DNA from: Candidatus Thorarchaeota archaeon
Lineage (GTDB): Archaea; Asgardarchaeota; Thorarchaeia; Thorarchaeales; Thorarchaeaceae
NCBI GenBank assembly: GCA_016839445.1
Contig: JAEOUG010000106.1
Coordinates: 1 to 53,911, forward strand
Direction: 5' to 3'
Length of the DNA: 53,911 nucleotides
Part shown: piece by piece, positions 17,269 through 25,907 of the stretch
Numbering within the stretch: the first letter of the stretch is position 1
Layout of the letters: the number at the start of each line of letters is the position of its first letter
Program-made: the position numbers and the translations under genes
The notes under the pieces: generated by a model
The model's input: only the letters and a program-made list of their open reading frames with translations
What the model was told of the DNA's origin: nothing
Database searches by the model: none

Positions 17269-20200
17269 TCAGACCCCAAAGAACTCCTTGGCGTCGACCT
17301 TTGAGTCCTCCTTCCGTTGTTGCTCCCGTTCTTCTTTGGACCGTCTGTCATCTTTCCATGGTACTTTGTCCCCTCTTCTCCTCCGTAGGTACAAATACCC
17401 TACAATCCCGACACCCAGCACTCCTCCGACAGCTGCAATGATTAGCCACGGAACGGCTCGAACTGTAAGGAAATCCTCCAGCACTAGGGACAATGTATCG
17501 AATCCTGCCAAGCTTGCCTGAATTCGAATGTCGAACTCCCCGATGTTGGACTGAGTCCAGTTTCCGCCCAAGATGACGCTATAGATTCCCTCGCCCACCT
17601 CTGTAACCGAAACTGAAGATGCGTTTAGCCAGAAGTCAACTGAAGCCGACTGGATTGGATTGCCTACAATATCGGTCAGCTCTATCGTGATTCTTACAGT
17701 GTCTCCTGCCCAGATGATGACCTGGTTCAATGCGATGTCGCGCAGATAGATGGAAGGCACATCCATCCATGACACTATATTCTCCACCAGCTCATCCCGA
17801 AGAGAACCAGTAGGCGTCAATGTGGACAGCGCCACCTTGCCAAGCCCTGCCAACCCTGCAACGAGGACAGGGTCTGAACCATCTGTGGCAAGTATGGTGA
17901 GGTTACTCCAAACGGAAACGAAATGTCCGTTGTAGTCAATCGCAGAAGATATCGAGTTTGGAGAAGACAGCAATGGATGGGAGGCCTCTGTGATAGAGAC
18001 TGAAGATCCAGAGCCCGATGCACTGTGGACCATCGGCCATGGTAGCCAGGGGAGACTGTCATCGATTCCCAATATGGCCAGGACTCCGCCGCTCTTGACG
18101 TAATCCTCAATCTCTTCAGAAGAGGAGGCGAGCTCGGATGCAAATGAGGAAACCGTACCGGGTTCCACAATGGTAACGCTCCTCAGGGAGAGCAGAGTCA
18201 AGAACTCAGACATATTCGATGGTTCATAGTAGTCGTACGATATTCCGAGCACCGAGAGAGCTGCGGGGAGATATGCCGTTTGACCCAATGCGGCAACCGG
18301 ACTGGTCCCTCTTCCAGGAGTGTGGCCATCAAACGCTACGGAGGCGGGATTCACCGCCGCAACATGAGGATTTGCCGAGGGCACGTACAACCGGACTGAG
18401 GGATCTCCGAATAGGATTTGCTGATTAGCATAGTCAGCGGGCTCCCTGGTAGTCAGCGGATCGGAGTAGTCCCAGCTAACCAATTTGAGACCGTTTGAAA
18501 GCGAGGCACCTATGGTTTCGCCCTCACAGAGAGACTGAGCCACCAGCACAGAGAGCATACCAGCGGGTCTGAAATACACCGTCCTAGGAGACCCAGTAAC
18601 GGCAACAGCCCCGTGTTCCATCAGGGCCTCTGGCAACCTTGTCCCACCCAGTAGGCAGGCTGTGAGAATGACAATCGGGGAGCCGATGTTCCCTAATGCT
18701 GCATCAAGATCATCTGTGGATCTCGTGACATGGTTCTGATTCTCTGCAGCATACGCAACCGGGTTAACCAGATGATCACCGTCGGCCAAACTCTCCCGGA
18801 CCACTTCGCTTTCCTCGAATCCCCATGGGCTGTCAGTAGACCTCAGAGAGAAGTGACCTTGGCCTCCGGGTCTACTTGGAGGGTCTCTCGGTAGCAGAGT
18901 CAATGTTCCGTGAGTGCTCAGAGACCAGAACGCTACCTGAGAGTCCAAGTAGCTGAACAGGACATCGGCTCCTACGTGGAGCTCTGTTTCAAGACCGACA
19001 TCTTCCAGGGCATCGGTGGTATTCTCTATTTGAGTGAGGAGAGGGTAGTTGTAGAAGTTGTCAAGGAAGTATTCTCCGTCAGTGTACGCGTACATGCTTA
19101 CGAGGGATGTGTTCGCGGAGTCAGCCGTAAGGAAGAGGTATCTGTGTAGTAAGCCCCGATTGATGAATACTGAGGCCATCTCTGCAGTAGCAGCAGGAAT
19201 CCTCCCAGGATTGAAGTGTGATTGGAGAGACCTATCGAAGCTTGAAGGCACTAGGGTCTCCGGAGCCACGACCACAACCGGTTGCGGAGTGGAGGCGTTG
19301 TAGGCCCCTCGGACACCCAAGAAGGCCTCGAACGTGTCTACTGACTCCATCATGGAGAACTGGTTAGGAATCCTCTCGTCATACCATCCATTCTCAGCGC
19401 GATTCTCGTACCTGTTAACGACGTATATGTTGTCAATCTCAGGACCGACAAGATACGGAGCCCATGTCTCCTGTGCTCGAGTGGTGAGCTCATTGTCACC
19501 ACCACAGACTGAGAAGAGAGGTGCTCCGTGAACAGCGGCGCTATAGGTGGACGGAGCAAAGAGCTCATTGCCGCTGCCAAGAGGAGCTGTGACTACGATG
19601 TCTGGGCTCTTCGAGATTGAAGTGATGTTACCGACTACGCTGGGGTAGTTGTCAATGTGAATAAGACTGCCTAGGGCCCCCAGTTCACTGAGGAGTGATG
19701 GTGATGCGAAGCCAAGAGGATCGACGAGGAATATCTGGGTAGCACCAAGGCGCGACAGAGCCCACTGTGTTTCCGCGGGAACTTGGTCGCCATCAACGTA
19801 GAGGAGCGGAGCATTCCTGAGGGACGCAAGAACGCCTGCGTTTGCAGCGGCCTCCAGATTCTCTGATAGATCTGTGGGAAGGAACGAAATCTCCCATTGC
19901 AGCTGAAGTCCATTCTGCTCGGTTGTGGCGTCCATCCAGCCTGCGATGATGGTCCACTCTCCCGGCATAGGGTAGGGTAGGTTGATGCGTTCCACCCCAG
20001 GACTTGACAGAATACTCCCGGCAGGTGCCCACATTGCCATTCGCCCGGTCGGGTCAATCAGGGCCAAGTTGAGGTCGGTTGCCACGTTGTTCCAGTTGAG
20101 CGTGACTTCGAAGCTTGCAGCTCCTGCAGGCACAGTCACTGGTTGCCGGAATCCCGGGTGATAGGTCACTTTGCAGTCAAGAGGCACTGTGTCGAAGCCG

Positions 20201-21078
20201 TGGTTAGTGACATTCATAATCCACTGGCCGGGAACTGTTACCGGTAGCCAGAACTGCATGGGTTGGAGAATCTCAACCGAGTTGACATCGCGAGATATCG
20301 CCATCTGTCCAATGCGGGAGTAATCAAGGATGTTCCCGTTGGGGTCAACGAGCCTGTGAGTCAGAACCTCTGATGTCGTTGACCAGTTGAATCGCCCGTA
20401 CATCCAGACAGCCCAGCTCGGAGGAGTGAACGGGTTGCTGGTCTCAGCATTGAAGACCGCGGAGCCCGAGAATTGGACTTCACTGGATGCACTGTCGGCT
20501 ATCGTGTGTGAGGCGCTCCCGGTGATTGGAGAGGGAGTGGTGAAGTCATCTTCAGCAATGGCCACAACCACAGATGCACTACTCGCCCACTCGGATGCAG
20601 CAAGCTTCGCGGCTATCTCTGCAGCTGTTGCGCCGTCAATTCGCGGATAGATTCTTGAGCCGAGTGACTCCTGTCTGTCAAGCAGCAGACTCTCCGGATA
20701 GTCTCCTACTACAATGCCCTGTTCCAGGCCCCCATCAACATACAAGTACTCAGCCCAGTCCTCAACAAGCCATGCCTCACTCGTGGAATCAGAGGAATAG
20801 AGCACTGGCGAAATGTACTGGGTATTGTTGTGCACAAACACGCCTGTCGGAACGGTAGCGATGTAGGCATACTCGTCAACATAAGATAGAGGGTCCGATG
20901 CAACGAACGCAATCCGGCTGAGTGGGTATTGGTCTGAGAACAACGCGGCCGGAGAAACGACATCCAAGCCTTCTGTCTGTCTGCTTGGGACGTATCCTGG
21001 AGAAGTAAGATACGCCGTGGAGCCTAAGAGAAGCACACATACCATCGAGACGGCCACGTATCTGCGGACTGCTATCAA
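17269..21078 (-). CDS. large membrane-anchored surface protein with C25 (gingipain-like) peptidase domain
   Basis: 1269 residues. A signal peptide covers about 1-28. Two beta-sandwich pre-peptidase-like stretches follow (about 200-400). A caspase-fold region comes next: His723 in SLSTHGTL and Cys808 in IVILTACLLGG are placed like the clan CD His-Cys dyad, and YANQQILFGDPSVRLY near 900 is the segment that closes C25 domains. The rest includes an Ig-like domain (about 1110-1200), one membrane span (about 1212-1236) and a basic cytoplasmic tail (RRRRGDKVPWKDDRR). The catalytic part should lie outside the cell. Substrate specificity cannot be read. It is far longer than typical archaeal C25 members because of the N-terminal and C-terminal additions. 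Confidence 0.82.
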   Translation of the reverse strand: MIAVRRYVAVSMVCVLLLGSTAYLTSPGYVPSRQTEGLDVVSPAALFSDQYPLSRIAFVASDPLSYVDEYAYIATVPTGVFVHNNTQYISPVLYSSDSTSEAWLVEDWAEYLYVDGGLEQGIVVGDYPESLLLDRQESLGSRIYPRIDGATAAEIAAKLAASEWASSASVVVAIAEDDFTTPSPITGSASHTIADSASSEVQFSGSAVFNAETSNPFTPPSWAVWMYGRFNWSTTSEVLTHRLVDPNGNILDYSRIGQMAISRDVNSVEILQPMQFWLPVTVPGQWIMNVTNHGFDTVPLDCKVTYHPGFRQPVTVPAGAASFEVTLNWNNVATDLNLALIDPTGRMAMWAPAGSILSSPGVERINLPYPMPGEWTIIAGWMDATTEQNGLQLQWEISFLPTDLSENLEAAANAGVLASLRNAPLLYVDGDQVPAETQWALSRLGATQIFLVDPLGFASPSLLSELGALGSLIHIDNYPSVVGNITSISKSPDIVVTAPLGSGNELFAPSTYSAAVHGAPLFSVCGGDNELTTRAQETWAPYLVGPEIDNIYVVNRYENRAENGWYDERIPNQFSMMESVDTFEAFLGVRGAYNASTPQPVVVVAPETLVPSSFDRSLQSHFNPGRIPAATAEMASVFINRGLLHRYLFLTADSANTSLVSMYAYTDGEYFLDNFYNYPLLTQIENTTDALEDVGLETELHVGADVLFSYLDSQVAFWSLSTHGTLTLLPRDPPSRPGGQGHFSLRSTDSPWGFEESEVVRESLADGDHLVNPVAYAAENQNHVTRSTDDLDAALGNIGSPIVILTACLLGGTRLPEALMEHGAVAVTGSPRTVYFRPAGMLSVLVAQSLCEGETIGASLSNGLKLVSWDYSDPLTTREPADYANQQILFGDPSVRLYVPSANPHVAAVNPASVAFDGHTPGRGTSPVAALGQTAYLPAALSVLGISYDYYEPSNMSEFLTLLSLRSVTIVEPGTVSSFASELASSSEEIEDYVKSGGVLAILGIDDSLPWLPWPMVHSASGSGSSVSITEASHPLLSSPNSISSAIDYNGHFVSVWSNLTILATDGSDPVLVAGLAGLGKVALSTLTPTGSLRDELVENIVSWMDVPSIYLRDIALNQVIIWAGDTVRITIELTDIVGNPIQSASVDFWLNASSVSVTEVGEGIYSVILGGNWTQSNIGEFDIRIQASLAGFDTLSLVLEDFLTVRAVPWLIIAAVGGVLGVGIVGYLYLRRRRGDKVPWKDDRRSKEEREQQRKEDSKVDAKEFFGV

Positions 21079-21167
21079 GGGTCACAACTCCTTCGGAACA
21101 AGGACTCGACGCTTAGTAGCCAAATAGGGTTTTCCTGTGGAAATACGAATAACAGATTGTCCAGACC

Positions 21168-22052
21168 CTACTCAGTGTCTAGGTCAAGCAGGTCTTCGTC
21201 GAAGACATCGTCGTCCCCATCATCTTCTGTCTCTTCAGGTAGGGCATCAATCAGATCATCGATAACCTTTCTGAGGCGTCTCCGAGTTGTCTTGGGCACA
21301 TCCCACATCTTCTGCTCTGCGCGCTCCACAACTTCACGCGCTATATCGAAGATCTCAGCCTCGTAGTAGTTCTGCGCCGCCTCGACAAAAAGCTCAGCCG
21401 ACTTCTTCTCATTGCCCTGCGTTTCCGCGATGTCCCCAAGCAATGAAAGAGCATCAGCAACTCCGGCCTTATCATCAACATCCTTGTAGAGCTTCAAGGC
21501 CTTCTTAATCGTGGCCTCGGCTTTTATCCAGTCTTCCTGATCGACATATGCCGCCCCCATGTCCATGATGACACTGGCTTCGCCTTGATCGTTGCCAAGT
21601 GTCTTGTAGGACTTCTGAGCCTTCTTGAAGAATTCGAGGGCCTCTTCGAAATTACCACCACCGAGACTGGCAAGAGCCAAACCGTACTCGGCATCAGCGG
21701 CTCCGCTCTCGTTCTTGACCTTCTCAAAGAGGGACTTTGCTCCTTCAAGCGTTGAAACGGCTTCACTCCAACGTTCCAGATTGATTTGTGCAACGCCGAG
21801 ATTGTAGGTCGCGTCACTAATACCGCTCTGGTCATTGAGCTCCTTGTAGAGCTTCAGGGACTCGTCGAAACACTCGTGAGCCTCTTCGAATTCTGCAACT
21901 GACATGTATATGTTGCCGGCCGCATTGTAGAGCTTGGCACCAATGTCCTTGTTTCCTTCTCTTACTGCCGCTGCAGCCTGTTCAATAAGCTCGGCAGGGT
22001 CTAGGTCATCGTCGTCGTTCGAGTCCTCCAGCTCGGGATTCATATGGCTCAC
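21168..22052 (-). CDS. tetratricopeptide repeat protein
   Basis: 294 residues made of about six TPR units (34-residue helix pairs such as AAVREGNKDIGAKLYNAAGNIYMSVAEFEEAHECFDESLKLYKEL), followed by a helical cap with basic residues (KTTRRRLRKVIDDLIDAL) and a strongly acidic tail (EETEDDGDDDVFDEDLLDLD). No membrane segment or signal peptide. TPR arrays of this kind bind partners such as kinesin-light-chain cargo or regulators; the partner here is unknown. The GTPase gene 60 nt upstream runs in the same direction and may share its transcript. Confidence 0.9.
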   Translation of the reverse strand: MSHMNPELEDSNDDDDLDPAELIEQAAAAVREGNKDIGAKLYNAAGNIYMSVAEFEEAHECFDESLKLYKELNDQSGISDATYNLGVAQINLERWSEAVSTLEGAKSLFEKVKNESGAADAEYGLALASLGGGNFEEALEFFKKAQKSYKTLGNDQGEASVIMDMGAAYVDQEDWIKAEATIKKALKLYKDVDDKAGVADALSLLGDIAETQGNEKKSAELFVEAAQNYYEAEIFDIAREVVERAEQKMWDVPKTTRRRLRKVIDDLIDALPEETEDDGDDDVFDEDLLDLDTE

Positions 22053-22112
22053 CTACTGATTTACGAATGCATGCGCTTTATCTCGCTTTTGATTCTTTCT
22101 GAACGTTGAAAG

Positions 22113-22814
22113 CTATCTGCGCATGATGAGGACTGGATTCTCTAGTAGGGGCCGGACCTCTTTCTTGACTGTGAACTGCTCGTCACCCACTTGCACTTCC
22201 AGCATCTTCCGGAGTTCGAATCGCCGAAGATAGCCAACAGCCTGGTCCCTCTCAAGGTTCAGATCCTTTGTGAGCCTCTTTAGGCCATCCTTTGCTCCGC
22301 TGTACTCGGCGAACTTACCCAAGACCGTACTCCACTGCATCATAACGAGATACATCAGGGTCCGAAGCATGCTATCCACATTCTCGCCCGTCTTGGCTGA
22401 CACAGGGAAGACCGGGAGGCCGGCAAGAAATCTAAGGCTCTTCCTAAGCTGGTCAACAGGTCTGGATTCCGTAAGATCCTGTTTGTTGGCCGCCACGACG
22501 CAAGGGACTCCAGGTAAGAAGAAGGCAATCTCACGGAAGAAGAGCTTCGCACGAGCGTCTGACTCAGGATCGACAGAGTCGACTACGAAAATGATGCCAT
22601 CAGCCCCTGAGCTCAGTATTTTTCTCATTGTCCTGAACCTCAGAAGACCAGGAGTGCCAAAGAGGAACACGCTCATATCATCGACGTTGGCCAAGCCATG
22701 GTCCATAGCGATGGTCGTCCCTCTCCTCTCAATGTTGATACATGCACCGCCGGTTATGTGGTGAATCATTGCACTCTTCCCGGCTCCGTATGGACCTGTG
22801 ACGACGACCTTCAT
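22113..22814 (-). CDS. atypical small GTPase with C-terminal extension
   Basis: 233 residues. Residues 1-160 are an Arf/Gtr-like GTPase: G1 GPYGAGKS (7-14), a possible switch I threonine in RRGTTIAMDHG, G4 NKQD (110-113) and G5 SAKTG (139-143). G3 is FGTPG (52-56), so the usual magnesium-contacting aspartate of DxxG is replaced. This form recurs in the archaeal COG2229-like group. The last 70 residues (LKRLTKDLNLERDQAVGYLRRFELRKMLEV) look like a small helical or winged-helix add-on. No lipidation signal. Role unknown. Confidence 0.85.
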   Translation of the reverse strand: MKVVVTGPYGAGKSAMIHHITGGACINIERRGTTIAMDHGLANVDDMSVFLFGTPGLLRFRTMRKILSSGADGIIFVVDSVDPESDARAKLFFREIAFFLPGVPCVVAANKQDLTESRPVDQLRKSLRFLAGLPVFPVSAKTGENVDSMLRTLMYLVMMQWSTVLGKFAEYSGAKDGLKRLTKDLNLERDQAVGYLRRFELRKMLEVQVGDEQFTVKKEVRPLLENPVLIMRR

Positions 22815-22959
22815 CGCTTAACACCTGAGTCGCTTGGTGCAAGACTACTGTGCTGCTCGTTAAATGGTTTGTTGTGAACAATGTCGCGAGTACTGCTAGT
22901 CCGCCAATCATAGCGAGGTTCTGGGCGCGGCCACTCGCATTTCCTTCTGTCCATAACCG

Positions 22960-22973
22960 CAGAGTATATATCG
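22960..22973 (+). promoter_or_regulatory. TATA box upstream of the small ORF at 23022
   Basis: GAGTATATATCGG matches an archaeal TATA box and lies about 50-60 nt before the small plus-strand ORF, with AAAAGGAG (23003-23010) as a possible ribosome site. Confidence 0.45.
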
Positions 22974-23021
22974 GCAAATCACGAAGTATTAGACGTAATC
23001 ACAAAAGGAGCGATGCTCTGA

Positions 23022-23186
23022 TTGGGAGAAAGCAAAGCAAAATCGGACTCGGACTTCTGGCTCTTCCATGACCTTGAAGAGGAAGAGCTGATGGAGCTTA
23101 GGAAGTTCATTGACCCAGAACTAGATCTCAGTCCTCTAGAGGGCATAGATGAGTTGTTCACCAAGCTGAATCATCTCTTAGAGTAG
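23022..23186 (+). CDS. small acidic protein facing selD
   Basis: A 54-residue frame from a TTG start, too short for routine ORF calling. The protein begins GESKAKSDSDFWLFHDLEE and ends KLNHLLE; it is acidic, helical in character and has protein-like composition. It is preceded by a TATA box and a GGAG 11 nt from the TTG. An ATG nine bases earlier (23013) is in the same frame but separated from it by CTC-TGA. So either the TTG is the start or the TGA is read through. Family not recognised. Confidence 0.5.
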   Translation: MGESKAKSDSDFWLFHDLEEEELMELRKFIDPELDLSPLEGIDELFTKLNHLLE

Positions 23187-23212
23187 AGGGACACGCGATT
23201 CAGAAGGATATG

Positions 23213-23249
23213 GTTTGAGACCGGCCGCTTGCGACGGCTCTCCTCAAAC
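23213..23249 (-). other. hairpin after the selD stop: SECIS candidate or shared terminator
   Basis: A 7-bp perfect outer stem (GTTTGAG/CTCAAAC) encloses an internal loop (GAGA opposite CGGT on the selD strand), a second stem GCCG/CGGC and a GCAA tetraloop closed by C-G. It starts 26 nt past the selD stop codon. Archaeal SECIS elements usually lie in the 3' untranslated region and have two stems separated by a purine-bearing internal loop, so the location and outline fit. No U tract follows, which speaks against a plain terminator. The exact SECIS consensus was not tested. Confidence 0.45.
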
Positions 23250-23275
23250 TGCAGGCCCTGGGGTTTGAGCAGTTC

Positions 23276-24286
23276 TCACGGGAACTCGGTCTCGACATAC
23301 TCTACATCTTTTGTCAAACGCGCAGTGGGTGCACCTTCCGGTTTTTCCGTTTGACCCACGGTCCAGCAAGGGAGCCCATTCCGCTCGAGAAGCGATGCAA
23401 ACTCTTCTGTCTTGGATGCATCGAGGAACACTAGCATGCCGCCAGCGGTTTCGGCCGCGAGTCCTTGGGCGAGCTTGTGGCCATAGAACTTCGCGAGTTC
23501 CAGAGTGCCACGAATCACAGGCATAACGTCAAGGATGACATCAAGGTTGCTCAACGCGCTAACGTTACCGGCATGGCCTAGCAGGCCGAATCCCGTTACA
23601 TCTGTCGCCGCGTTGACGCCAACCTCATTCATTGCTTGTGCTACCTCAAGGTTGCTCTTGGTCATGATGGAAACCGCAGCCTCCTGCATGGCTATCAAGT
23701 CAGACTCATTGAATCGCTCGAGCACCTTGTCACGCTTCTCGTCTTTGAGATCACGATACGAGCGCATAGCAGGCTGTATTCCGAGAGGTTTCGTCAGAAT
23801 GACGACATCACCAGGTTGTGCTCCACCCGAGTAGACGATGTCTTTGGGATGGGCCATTCCTAGTGCAATCCCGCCGAAAACGGGACAGGGGTTGGTAATG
23901 GTCTGTCCACCTGTGACCGACGCACCGAGTTCACGCATGAACTCACTCATTCCTCTCAGAACGCCAACCACGATGCTCTCATCCAAGTCCTCTGGATAGG
24001 CTGCAAACGCTTGCAGTGAGAGGATTCTTGCGGCACCCATTGCGAAGACATCGTTTGTCGCGTTGCATGCTACGATCCTCCCTTGGGTGACAGGATCATC
24101 GTGGATTGGAGTGAAGACGTCCACGTTCTCCACAATAGCGATATCATCGCTCAAAGTGCGAACGACTGCATCGTCCCCAACTTCTCCACCGCAGGTGGCT
24201 CCCTGAGGCAGAAGTCCTGCTGTCTGTAGAAGGCGAGCTAGGTCTCCCTGTTTAATCTTGCAGCTTCAGCCGTGAGATGTAACCAT
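23276..24286 (-). CDS. selD: selenophosphate synthetase SelD, a selenoprotein with in-frame TGA at residue 7
   Basis: 336 residues; makes selenophosphate from selenide and ATP for selenocysteine synthesis. The frame must start at the ATG at 24286: MVTSHG-U-SCKIKQGDL, with TGA at 24266-24268 as codon 7. SelD enzymes have HG(C/U)xCK here, the Cys/Sec being catalytic and the lysine essential. Past the TGA the protein continues without a break through LLPQGATCGGEVGDDAVV, DVFTPIHDDP and NATNDVFAMG (ATP and metal sites) to a normal SelD C-terminus. Starting only after the TGA would delete the catalytic residues. The gene itself ends in TGA. It is monocistronic, with a TATA-like TTATTACG near 24375-24385. 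Confidence 0.93.
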
Positions 24287-24461
24287 TGCTGTGAGTCTTA
24301 CCTCAGGCACTTAGTGGCTCAACCTCCTTTCTTGCTCTGGGCTTCATGCCCGACACTACAATCCGGGACTGCGTAATAAGCAGATGGGTGTTGGATGCTT
24401 CATAATCCTTATAGCAACTCTCTCGGACCGAACCTAGGTTCTTCCCTCAGGAGTGAGCTAT

Positions 24462-25907
24462 GTGAACATCAAGAAGATTTCAGAGTATGTCCACGAGATA
24501 CCGAAGGACACGCAGGCATGTATGAAGGTCCCTGTCAAGATTTACGCCTCAAACGGTCTGGTAAGCAAGATGAAGCAAGATGCGACCTTCCAGCAGGCGG
24601 CGAACTCGGCATGTCTTCCTGGGGTGTATTCGCACACAATCGTGCTGCCGGATGGACACCAGGGCTACGGCTTCCCTATTGGTGGAGTGGCAGCCACAGA
24701 CTACGAAACAGGAGTCATTTCGCCCGGAGGAGTAGGCTATGACATCAACTGCGGAGTAAGGGTCTTGCGCACAGATCTGGATGAGAATGATGTCCGTCCC
24801 AAGCTCAGAGAACTAATCGACACGCTTTTCGATGACGTTCCTACAGGTGTTGGACGGCATGGCAAGATTACCCTTAGAGGCCAGGCTGGCGTCGACGAAG
24901 TCCTCAGGGGAGGAGCCGCGTGGGCAGTTGAACAGGGATATGGATGGAAGGAGGATCTACTGCATCAGGAGGCGAATGGACAGCTCAAGATAGCGGCCCC
25001 AGAACATGTTTCAAGTGAGGCCAAGAATCGTGGCCTCAAACAGACCGGGACCCTCGGATCCGGGAATCACTTCCTGGAGATTCAGGTCGTAGACGACATC
25101 TATGATGAGAACGCAGCCAAGGTGATGGGAGTAGACAGGAAGGGTCAGGTCATGGTGATGATACACAGCGGGTCAAGAGGGCTAGGCCATCAAGTCTGCT
25201 CAGATTACATCAAGGTAATGACAAACGCCATGCGGAAGTACAACATCGAAGTGCCTGATAGGGAGCTCTGCAGTGCTCCAGTAACGTCCGACGAGGGACA
25301 GGCGTATCTTGGAGCCATGAGCGCGGCGGCCAACTACGCCTTCGCAAATCGCCAATCAATGATGCATTGGACTAGAGAGGCAGTGGGAAAGGTGATGGGG
25401 CAATCACCTGAGGATCTAGACATGCATCTCATCTATGACGTGGCCCATAACATGGGCAAAGTAGAGGAACATGATATCGAGGGCAGGAAGACAAAGGTGG
25501 TAGTCCACAGGAAGGGCGCCACAAGGGCATTTCCGCCGGGTCACCACGACGTTCCAACGAAGTACCGTAGCATAGGTCAGCCAGTGCTGATACCGGGGAC
25601 AATGGGGACCGCATCCTACATACTCATTGGCAATGAAAAGAGCATGCAGCTCTCCTTCGGTTCAACTGCGCACGGTGCTGGAAGATTCATGAGCCGTTCC
25701 CGAGCCAAGAAGCAATTCTTCGGCAAGGAGGTGCAAGCAGACCTCTCAAAGGAGGGCATCATTGTCCGAGCTACTACAGGCGTCGTTATAGCCGAAGAGG
25801 CACCAGGAGCCTACAAGGACGTTGATGAGGTAGTCAAGGTTTCCGATGCGGTAGGGATTGCTACGAAAGCAGTCAGACTACGACCCATCGGGGTCATCAA
25901 GGGCTAG
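24462..25907 (+). CDS. rtcB: RNA-splicing ligase RtcB
   Basis: About 481 residues; GTP- and Mn-dependent ligase that joins 2',3'-cyclic phosphate and 5'-OH ends in archaeal tRNA splicing. Metal-binding motifs are present: LPDGHQGYGFPIGG, GVGYDINCGVR (the conserved Cys), GTLGSGNHFLEIQ, IHSGSRGLGHQ and YDVAHNMGKVEEH. The guanylylated histidine lies in the final STAHGAGRFMSR segment. A GTG at 24453 is in frame, but the GTG at 24462 has AGGAGTGA just upstream and gives the usual protein length. A CTTATAG element near 24408-24414 is a likely TATA box. There is no intein or archease gene next to it. Confidence 0.96.
   Translation: MNIKKISEYVHEIPKDTQACMKVPVKIYASNGLVSKMKQDATFQQAANSACLPGVYSHTIVLPDGHQGYGFPIGGVAATDYETGVISPGGVGYDINCGVRVLRTDLDENDVRPKLRELIDTLFDDVPTGVGRHGKITLRGQAGVDEVLRGGAAWAVEQGYGWKEDLLHQEANGQLKIAAPEHVSSEAKNRGLKQTGTLGSGNHFLEIQVVDDIYDENAAKVMGVDRKGQVMVMIHSGSRGLGHQVCSDYIKVMTNAMRKYNIEVPDRELCSAPVTSDEGQAYLGAMSAAANYAFANRQSMMHWTREAVGKVMGQSPEDLDMHLIYDVAHNMGKVEEHDIEGRKTKVVVHRKGATRAFPPGHHDVPTKYRSIGQPVLIPGTMGTASYILIGNEKSMQLSFGSTAHGAGRFMSRSRAKKQFFGKEVQADLSKEGIIVRATTGVVIAEEAPGAYKDVDEVVKVSDAVGIATKAVRLRPIGVIKG

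Noticed and set aside
23276..24154. SelD read as a 292-residue protein starting at TTG 24154
   Set aside because: This omits the catalytic Cys/Sec, the essential lysine and the glycine-rich start; the upstream frame is clearly homologous apart from one TGA.
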